DNA from: Cricetomys ansorgei
Lineage: Eukaryota > Chordata > Mammalia > Rodentia > Nesomyidae
Assembly: GCA_026225945.1 (NCBI GenBank)
Contig: JAMJFZ010000597.1
Span: forward strand, 3,058,001 to 3,122,000
Length of the DNA stretch: 64,000 bases
Direction: 5' to 3'
Shown here: piece by piece, positions 49,401 through 59,575 of the stretch
How the letters are laid out: each line of letters opens with the position of its first letter
Position numbering within the stretch: the stretch's first letter is position 1
Notes under the pieces: model-generated
Database searches by the model: none
What the model saw: only the letters and a program-made list of their open reading frames with translations
What the model was told of the DNA's origin: nothing
Translations under genes and position numbers: made by a program

Positions 49401-52400
49401 CCAACTGGAAACATCATTCTTGAGGCACAGGGAACCATGGCACAAAGGCCACCAAGGAGGTGGGGCTTCTGTTTCCAGAATGAGGAGGCAGCAGAGGTCT
49501 CCCTGTGGAGCCTAGTGACCTGGGAGAACAGTTCTGAAAGTCAAAAGTCACTCCATCTGTTGAGAGAGTGAAAAATGAGTCAGGGGCCATGATGCACGTC
49601 TGTAATTCTAGCACTCAGGAGACTGAGGCAGGCGAAATCTCAAGTTCAAGACCACAGTAGGCTACATATTCCAGCCTGTCCCAAAAACTACATAAATACA
49701 TTTCTGGTCCCCAGAAGGTATGGCACAAATTGGCATCTGCTTAGCACTACTTTCTGTACACACACCACACATTCAAACATCAAATCATCTCTTAGGAACA
49801 GGTCTGTGTCTCGATTTTTCTGGAAAGATTGGGGCTCCACGAAGTTAAATTATACAAGCCTGTGGTAAACTGAAACCCAAGTCTATTTGCCTTTAAACTC
49901 ATGTCCTCGGGGCCAGGGAGCTGGCTGAGTGGTAAGGCACTTGCCATGCAAGCATGAGGGCCTAGTTCCAGTTCCCAGAACTCATGGGAAGCTGGCTATG
50001 TTGGCATGCATCTGCAACCTCAGAACAACCACAGGCAGATGGAAGGTGGAGACAACAGAAACCCCAGAAGCCCACAGGCCAGCTAACCTGGACTACACAG
50101 CACAGACACAGACAACAGCAAGACCCTGCCTGCCTCAGACAAGGTGGAAAATGAGAGCAGACATTCCAAATGTTTCCTGAGCTCCACATAAGTGCCATGG
50201 AACTCATGTGCACACGCAGACACAAATAAGACCATGACCCTTTCACTATGCTATATTCTTTCCTAATTCAATAATAAGTGATATATTTTTACTTTAATTA
50301 ACTAGACAGAGTTCCACCGTATATAAAATATTTCATAATAATGATCAGACCACAGTTATGATCCAACTATACTAATAGTCCATACCCAGCTCTGGATTCT
50401 GGGATTGTCCGGCTGTGCTTAAAGGTTTAAAAAATACAATATTTGAGGAAAAACAAATTGAATGAAGTTTTTATGCCTAAAGAAAACAAATGTGGAGACA
50501 GGTACATTCTTTGCTACAAATCCAAACCATAAGGGGGACTTTTAACTATCCAGACATGGTCTAGGGACGTGGCTCATGGGTACAGCATCTCAGTTTCCGG
50601 GGATGGAGTCCAGGCGTTAGCATTCAGAAAGAATTCTCCACGTGATTACAACACACAGCTCTTTGAGGACAGCACCCTGGACAGTCCTCTTCCTCTGTGA
50701 GCTCTGTCTGTACCATGAAGCTAAGAAAGACAGAAAGTCCAGAGATCTCTGGATGTAGCTGGGCTAGATCTCGCCTCTGACAGGCAAATGGATGGATTCT
50801 CCACACACAGAAGGAAGTCCTGGTACCCAGGTACCCGACAGGTTAGCACTGAGTCAGAGGCCACATTTTACCTCCTCTGACGCATACTCAACTGAAAGAC
50901 CAAGATTCTGGCCTGCTGCTGGGGCCTAGAGCATGTGCTAAGCTCTGGAGAGGAAAGGAGGCCTAGTCTGGGTAAATACCCCTCAGCAAGAACGACAGGG
51001 CCAAGACAGCGTTGGCATCAGATGACTAGAGTAGGAGAGACATCCCAAGAAGGTCCCAGAAATCAGGCCTGGGTCAGCTCAGGCCACCAAATGAGCATGG
51101 CCACCTTGCATCAGCTAGAGCCCAGTTCTAAGCAGACTTCACAGGTTGGGAAGCCTTTCACTCTTCAGCTCTTGTCTGGGGCTCCGTGAAACTTTGCTGC
51201 TGGAGCCCCAGATCCCTCTGACCAGCCAGTGGGACCCACTGAGGCAGCCTGATGTGCCTCTGCCAGTTTCCAAAGCTGGGAAGACCTTCTCTGCTCCCAA
51301 TTCCCAATCACATGGAGGATGACATGAAGGCTCAAAGAGAAACAGGAACATGGCTTCAAAACTACATTGCCCTTGTAAAACCTCAAACCACTGAGCAGCC
51401 TTGAATAGCCTCTGTAGCCACAGGTAAGATGCACTGCCTCATTATGACTCTGCCAGGCACTAGGCAAGGATATAAAGCCCTCCATGCTCAGACATGCTGG
51501 CCAGTCTCACTGCCCATCTGCATCCTCCCGCTCAGCAGCCTCAGGGTGCTGAGCACCAAGTAAGGCCCCCCACTGAAGCCCTGGAAGCCTTCCACTGCCC
51601 CATGGCTCAGAGCAGCATTGCCGTCAAGAAAAACGCTGCACCCAGTCTTCAAATGTCAGTACCTGTTACAAAGGCAGATTGTGATCCAAGACACACCTAG
51701 GTTGGCTGCCGATTTTGCCCCTGGCTGCCAGCAGGCTTACCTGTCACCCTGTTGCCCTGTAATTACAGCAACACCTGGGAGAGAAGTCAGAGGAGGAGCG
51801 ACAGGTGAGACCACCAGCAGTCCTGGAGGATGGTGCTCCTCAAGAGTCCAGGAGCACCCACCCCGAATGCAGCAGCCAGCTGGGCCACAGGGCCTAAGCC
51901 TCGGGGAGCTGGGTTCTGGGTGGGGTCTAGGGAGCGGCCTGGAGTCTCTCCTTGTTGTGATGCAGCCTCAGCCAGGGCTGCATTTCTCTAGCTCACCTGA
52001 GATGCTCCTGCAAGAAAGAGCGAGCTTGACTCCTCCTGTTCCTGTTTATCTCCAAGTCTCTGCAGCAGTTTTCCAAACTGAACAGCAAAAGGGAGACCTC
52101 AAAGAGGCGACTCTCTTCCTAGCTGCATCTCCTTCCTAGTCCTCTGGGTGCCTCCGAAGAGAAGCTCAGGAGGAAGCAAACGAGATTTTCAACTTTCAGG
52201 AACTAGCTCTGTCGCCCTCTGCACAGCTTGGGAGGCCATCACTCTCAGCCTTTTAGGACTCGATCCACAGAAATCCTTCAGCCCTCCATGTTCCCCAAAA
52301 TGACAGTGCTCATGTGTGGCTGGAACCTGCCCCGATCCGGCAGCTCATTTAAATAGAGCTCATCACAACAACAGTGTTGGTGGAGAAGTGAGTAGCTGCA

Positions 52401-55400
52401 GGGCCCTGGGGACCCCCTGTTTATACGTAGGAAGAATGATGCAATCTGGGTATCAAAATAGCAATCCAGAATGGAATAACAGGCTCCCGCAGCAGCGGTG
52501 CCTGCACAGCCAGAGCTCAAGTTGACACACTCTGTCAGCCCCACGCTGCTGCAGCACGCAGATGCCAGGCACACACTCACCGCATCGTTTTCAAAAACAG
52601 CAGGAGCCGGAGAGATCCCTCCATGCCCCCTGCACTGCAGGAGAGGGCAAGGGGTGGGGAACCTCCAACAGATACTAAAATCTGTCTCCTGAACACTCAC
52701 CTGCTCATGCTACTTCACCTGAAGTCCTTATCCTGTGACGTCACAGCCAGTTGCCATAGTGACCAATTGTCCGTCACAAGCAGAGGATTAGGACTTCAGT
52801 TAGAGAAGACACATATTTTATGATGCACAAAGGTCCTGGCAGGTGTCCCTCGGTAGCTCTCTCTGCTCCCCAGGGGGAAACAGTCACACACAAGCAGGAG
52901 GAATTGGGAAGGAAAACAGGGGTGAGTTGGAGGGAAGACTTCAGGATAGGACAATACTGTGAGTAACAGGATGATTACAGCATCGCAGAGCAATCAGAGG
53001 TGGGCAGTGACAAGGAATGAGCAGAAGCTCCTGAAGGGCCTTGAATGGTACACAAAAGATCCTGACCTTGGTCTTAAGAAAAGGCAACCTGGAAAGGCTC
53101 TAGGAGCCTGACTGAGCCAGGCTTTATGACTAGGGACAGGCAAGTTAGAAAGGAAGTTTATCCAACTGAACATTAATGAGATCCTGAATGTGGGCAGACA
53201 CATCAAAATGGGTCAAAGGAGTTGTTCTAAAGAGAACATCAGTGTATGACCAATAAGACATAGGGGTAGTGGTGGGGTGTGAGGAGTCAACCCCTGAACA
53301 GACACGGCCGTGGGGAGGTGGGGAGGGCCACTTCCAAATCCTTTTGTAAACCGTCTGTTTTCTCTGGCATCCACACCCTCTTGGTCAGACAGCACCCTTC
53401 CTTACCTAGACTAGTGAGTTCCAAATCTGAAGTGGTTTCTAGAAATCCTGACTCTACCAAACAAACCCAGACCTCCAGGGTTCAGATGCAGGACCTAGAG
53501 TTTCAGCAAGCTTCCCAAATCATTCTTAGACATTCAGACAACACTGGTTCAAGGACTAACAATCTGGAAACAGCATGGACAACCACAATGGCTTCCTAGC
53601 AGTCTTCCTGCATGCAATCAAATCAGCCCTCGACAGCGTGTGCATGTGTGTGGTGTGTGTGCGTGTGTGTGTGCGCATGCGCATGTGTGTTTTGAGACAG
53701 GGTCTCATGTGGCCCAGGCTAACCTCAAACTCACAATTGTACCTGAGGTTGACCTTGAACTCCCAACCTTTCTGCTTCTACATCCCAAGTGCCAGGATTA
53801 AAGATTGTGAGTAGACATATCATGTCAGAATGACTCTGTTCATTTGTTTTGAGACAAGGTCTCTATGTAGCCCTGGCTATCCTAGAACTTACTATATAGA
53901 CCAGGCTGGCCTCAGACTCAAAGCCCCACCTGCCTTTGCCTCCTGAGTGTTGAGACCAGTGGAGTGGATCCACATCATGGCCTGCTCAGAATGACTTTTT
54001 AAAATCTAGACCTGATCATGCCTCACTGATCACAATGGCTACCATTCTGCAGGGATAACATTAATTTGTCAAGACCCCCTCAGGAAAATTTCTTTCCAGA
54101 GTTTCCATTTCTGCCTCCAAGCATTCCATATTCTAGACAGCCGACTCCCTTCTGCCTACTCATCTTCCTGCTCCTCCATGAGCCTTGTTCTAACATTTCC
54201 AACCTGAAATTTTCACCCATGTTTTTCCATCCCAAGTGGCTCCTGCATAGCTATTTCTACTTGATGCCACCATGGGCTGAGCTATCTGCACTCTGGCCTG
54301 TAACCAATGCTGAGTCCTTGTTTCCTTCTCTTGTTTCTTTTTGAGCTACTGGGGATTGAACTCTTTGCATGCTACACAGTCCCTTTACTGTCTATACACC
54401 TAGCCCTCTTTTTACTCTTCATTTTGCCACAGATTTTTGCTACCCTTAATTCCCCCTGTGGCCCATTCATGCCGTGAATCTGTAGTACATTTGCCTCAGT
54501 CTCCAGAATATCTGAGATTATAATCCTGTGCCACTAGGCCCAGCTTCTAATTCAGAGTCTTTAGGTTACTAATAGTGGAGGCCAAGAGTTAGATCAGGTT
54601 TGAAGTAGAGGGTTTGGAAGCATAACCCGTAATGGCAGGTAAAGATTATTATAGAAAAGAATAAAGTAAGTTAGGGCTACCCAGGAACTGGGAGGCGGGG
54701 CCAGCAGCTGATCGAAGCAAGGTCCAGAACCTGAGCTGAGGCAAAGTGTCCGACCCTTGGCGTCACAAGCTCATGATCTGAGGAAGCACCTGGGTTTGGT
54801 ACCAGCTTTCTGTACCAAGAAAATACAGTAGATGCAGATGCAGGCTGAATCTGGGCTGGTCTCACTTAGCAGACCCCCACTGACCCAGCAGTACCTCTGT
54901 CTCTTTTCACACAAAATCTCAGGAGTTGATACAAAGGAGGATATACAGACACAATCCCTGCAAAGTCACTGATTCCCTGGCTGTGCAAATGACCAATCAT
55001 ATGACCCAATCAGGCTTCTAGGCCCTTCCTGCCCTCCTGATGCCCCATTTGTGCAGTAAACAAGCGGAGATGAACTCTAAGGGCTTTTCCTGCTGTCTGG
55101 CCCCCACAGAACTCGGGCACAACTAGCGCCCCATTCAGTGAAAAATACAGTGACAACTAGTCACTCCAAAGCTGCCCATCAATCACTACTACCTTGAACT
55201 TCCTCCCTCTGCAAATCTTTCTAGCCACAGTTTTCCAGGTGCAGCAAGCTCATCCCCCCCACCCCAAACACAGCCTCCCTCTTTCCAACCACCAGGGGAA
55301 TCGCTCTCCCAGTAACAGGGACTGTTCAGTGGTGCCAATGCTACTCCAAGGGCCCTAGAGAGCCAATTAAGGTGAGGAAACTGTTCTTGAACTAAAAAGC

Positions 55401-58400
55401 CACCCTGCTGACAGGGCTCCCGAGCTCTAGCTTCTGCACCTGCCACACACTCTGGCTCCATTTGGGTCAACAGCCCACCCTCCACCTGGGAGACCTGGGG
55501 TACTGTCTGCCTCAGACCCCATCAGTTTCGACATGTTGTTCAACACCCTGAATAAGCGAGCAGCTGCCTCCTAGCCTCCTGCAGCCCGTTCAGCAGCCTC
55601 TCATTCTCACCAAGGCCATTAGAGCCCCTCCAGCTGAGCTGCTCATTAAGATAAGAGTCATTTCCCTCTCTGACTCTGAGGTTGTAGCATCTTGCATCAG
55701 TTCCCTTTTTTTTCTGTCTTCCCAGAGCCCCCAAGGCCTGCCCACCAAGGGACAGTGATCACTTCCCCCTTTCAGTATTAACAGCATACAAGGACTATGG
55801 TGTTACCCTTAACTAACTCCAGGAAGTATGGGGATAGCTATCCACAATGCAGTTTGGTGTTCTAAGAGCTTATCGGGATCAACTTTGAAAGCCAGAGAGG
55901 AGATGGGGCTAACTGCTCAGTCCATCAGAGCTAGGGTCAAACCAGCTCCAGAGATGTGAATTCCAGACCAGGGTTCTTCCTATCCCTTGATGCTATTCTC
56001 TGCTTTGAAAATCAGGAAAGTAAGAGTCTAAACAGGGAGATTCTAAGATGTGGATGTGCAAAACAGAGTCTCTCGATCACAAGTTACTTAGTTTCTTTGA
56101 AGAGAAGTGTCCTTTCTACTCAACATGGGGAAGGAAACATCCAGTTAATTACCCTCCCTCTCCTAAAGCAAAAACAAAAAGCGCCAGATCCTCTAGAGTC
56201 TTGAAGTCAGAGCCAGGACTTGGTAAATGGCAGTCGTGGTGATATTTCCAGAGCCCACTGAATTAACCAGAAGCATCACTTTAGTAGTTAGTAGATGATT
56301 TTCCAGGTTGAGTGCGACCCTGGACTACTTTCAGTGAGAGACTTAGAAGGAAGCACGGGTACACTTCTACTTTATGATGGCATCCAGTTCTCTCAGTCTA
56401 CTGAACACCATAGCTGGTTAGCCCACCTCAAACATGCTCAGGATACTTGCATCCGCCTTGAGCCAGGCTCAACCTCACATTAACACTGTCTTAAATGAAG
56501 TACTCAGTGTCTTGTGAAACTCACTGAGTGCTGTGCTGAGTAAGAGGCAGGGTGGTCTGGGGGGAGTCTGCACAGCCACAGAGCTGAACCATGCTTAAAG
56601 AACTCTCTGATCTCCAGGCAGTGTTCTCATCGCGTGAGTAGATACCTTCCCAGAGTCTACAGCACCAGCCACACCACTGCATGGCCTAGCCATTGTGCAC
56701 CTTTACTCTGGTCTCCATTAATAGCTTTTAAATGTCTTGTCCAGCAGGGATGGTGGCACACCTCTCTATTCCCAATACTCAAGAAGGTAGAGACAGGACT
56801 CTCAGGAGTTCAAGGTTATACTTAGCTACATAGTTCAAGGACAGCCTGAGCTGTCCCTCAACCTGTTTCAACAGAGAGAAATATATAATCCTCAGTCTGC
56901 AGGCTTTCATTTACCTTATAAAACTGTTGAATTTAGAACAGACAAATCAGGCAGAGGCGCCCAGTACGGATCGATATGTACCAGTTAGGGTGTTTGATAC
57001 TTTGTATCTGCAGAAAGGAGCAGTGTCAAGGGCGAAGAGAATGCCTGTTTTCACAGTGGAGCCATGGGCGGTGTGTGGACTCGTGGGACTCAGTGAATGA
57101 GTGCTCAATTAAGTCCTGGGCCTACAGCACGTTTTGCTGGGCCAGGGGGCAGCAGAGTCAGAAAGCACAGTCCACTGGATGAGAACATACACAGGTGATT
57201 CAGGGCCTGAGGAAGTGCCACTGAAGGATCAGAGTAGAAAACCAGCCTGGCAGACTCCTAAGACCAGGCAAAGACCTTTTTCATTCAACAAGATAACTTC
57301 TTGCTCTGCTCAGCAACTGGGAGAAACTCTCATTAAAATGGATTTGTCCCTGTACACCACGACACCATCTGGCTGGAGGCAGGGATGCTGGGAACCTATT
57401 TATTTCGCAGCCTCTGTTCATCTCCCTACCATCCCTCTAGCTGCTCCCACATTTAACTTTAAAACGGCAGAAAGGGATAAGCCTTCTAGAATGTTTGTGA
57501 GCCTGCTGGATGCACTATCAGCGCCTTCCAAAGAGCAGACTCTCAAGCATGACTTCTCAAACTACAGCCCAAGGATCTAGGTTCAAATACGGCATTCCCC
57601 ACAAGCATCGCCAGAGAGGGGGTGACAGCTCTACCTTACAGACAGCTTGCGTGGATGATACTCTTTTACAAAATATCCAGTGATCAACTTAATCCCTAAT
57701 GGTCCCAAGCACACAGGGCGTCTCCTGATTTACTGCTCCCTGGCTTGAACATGAAGCAATCCATTTACTGATCCATTTCCAATTATAATACCAACTCCTT
57801 GAAGTCACAGCCTTTCTTTGCATCTCTATACATATACAGAGCACACAGCAGTCAGTACATACCCACAAACCCTGCAACAGAATCTTAGTGACATCGAGTA
57901 ATAGAGAGACAGTCTATTCCATTCTTTACCCACAAATGCAAATATGGAATGTTGGTATCTACTGGATCACAATGGCAGGAGAGAGAGCTGGGCTTCAGCA
58001 CCTGGGCTGGGCCAGTACCTCAGCCTGTAAGCATTTGTGTGTGTGGCCCTTTAAATGGTGGGTCCTTGGTACACTGATTGAAAACCTTGTTCACTCCTAT
58101 TGGCTATTGGACCTTTACTGACCTTTACCCATCCCTCTCTGATTAACAAGCTTTAGATAGGATGATTGAAATGTTTTGTAAGCATAGAACAATGCTATTG
58201 GACCTCTCCCTTGTGCATTGCCTTACTTTCTCCATAAAAACCCGTTTTCCCTCCATAATAAATGGACTTGCACCATGGAGGCTTTCCCCAGAGTCTGTTT
58301 CTAGGATTCGTGACTCTGTGCCACTCACTCCTTTGGGAACTCCGCACTCACAAAAACCCACAGCGGAAGATAGCAATGACCACATCATAGGAATATAAGA

Positions 58401-59484
58401 TGCAGGCTGGAGAGACGGCTCGGTGGTTAAAAGCACTGTCTGCTCTTCCAGAAGACTCAGGTTTAATTCCTAGCATCCACATGGCAGCTTACAACTGTCA
58501 ACTCCAGTTCCAGAGGATCTGACACCCTCACGCAGACATACATATAGGCAAAACTGCAATAGACATTAAAAACAGACAATAATAAAACAAGTAAAAAACA
58601 ATAAAATCCAGAATTTAAAAAAATTATAAGAAATTAAATAAAACCTACCATTGAAAAGAAAAGAAAGGGAGTAAGTTGCCCAAATTATACAATCATTAAG
58701 TGGCAGGTAGATCAGACTGACACTTAGATACCCACATATGCTGATATCAAATCTTACGTTTTGGTTCTCCATAGCACTTAGATTCTAAGTCTACATCCAT
58801 TAAACAGTAGCTTCCTGTGACCCTCATGCTTCCGGGAACCGCCATTCTGTTTTCTGTCACTATGAATTTGGCTACTCTATGCACCACATTCAACAGCACC
58901 TGGCCTTGTGAGGAGTTCTTTATCTATAGCCTAGATAGTAACACACGTCCCAGATTCACCGTCCTTATAAATTTACTGTATTTCCAGAATTGTTTAAGTG
59001 AGGACGTCTTAAATTCTTTTTATGTGCAACCGTTTTTATCTGAGAAATCTTTATGCAATCCCAGGTATGTGGAGATATAAAGTGGGCATGTGAATCAAAC
59101 GTTTACTAATAATAAATTATAAAAACAATTTTAAACAATTCTTTGGAATACATATACTTTTACCATGAAAGCCAGTATTAAAGATGCACACCAGCACCCA
59201 CATAAAAAGATGAGGATGCAGTACACACCTGTAACCCACGCTTTGGCAGTGGAGACAGGAGGAGGATCCCTGGGACTGGCTGGCCAGCCAAGCTAGCTAG
59301 TCAGTAGCTTCGGATTCACTGAGAAAAGATCCTGTCTCAAGAAACTAAGGTGGAGAGCAAAAGAGAAATATACCAATGTCAATCTCTTGCCACCACACAA
59401 ATTCACACACATGTGCATGCACACAAATATACACATACACACACCACACACACACATATATATATGTGTGTGTGTGTGTGTATA

Positions 59485-59575
<91 letters not shown>

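Larger units (their letters stand above)
50246..53635. other. Repeat-poor 3.4 kb around the candidate internal promoter
   Basis: No SINE recognised for more than 3 kb, in contrast with both flanks. Contains the CRE/X-box cluster, the donor at 52701 and the exon-like 34-nt segment at 51741. The 173-codon plus-strand frame at 51618-52139 has no family resemblance. Confidence 0.45.

Noticed and set aside
51618..52139. 173-codon plus-strand frame
   Set aside because: Composition and residues look random; it crosses the exon-like segment on the other strand and has no recognised domain.
57134..57580. 148-codon plus-strand frame
   Set aside because: No motif or homology recognised; intronic position in TRIM66 and typical chance length.
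58402..58500. tRNA-like sequence with A/B-box resemblance
   Set aside because: It is the tRNA-derived head of a B2 SINE, not a tRNA gene; the same applies to B3 and ID heads elsewhere.
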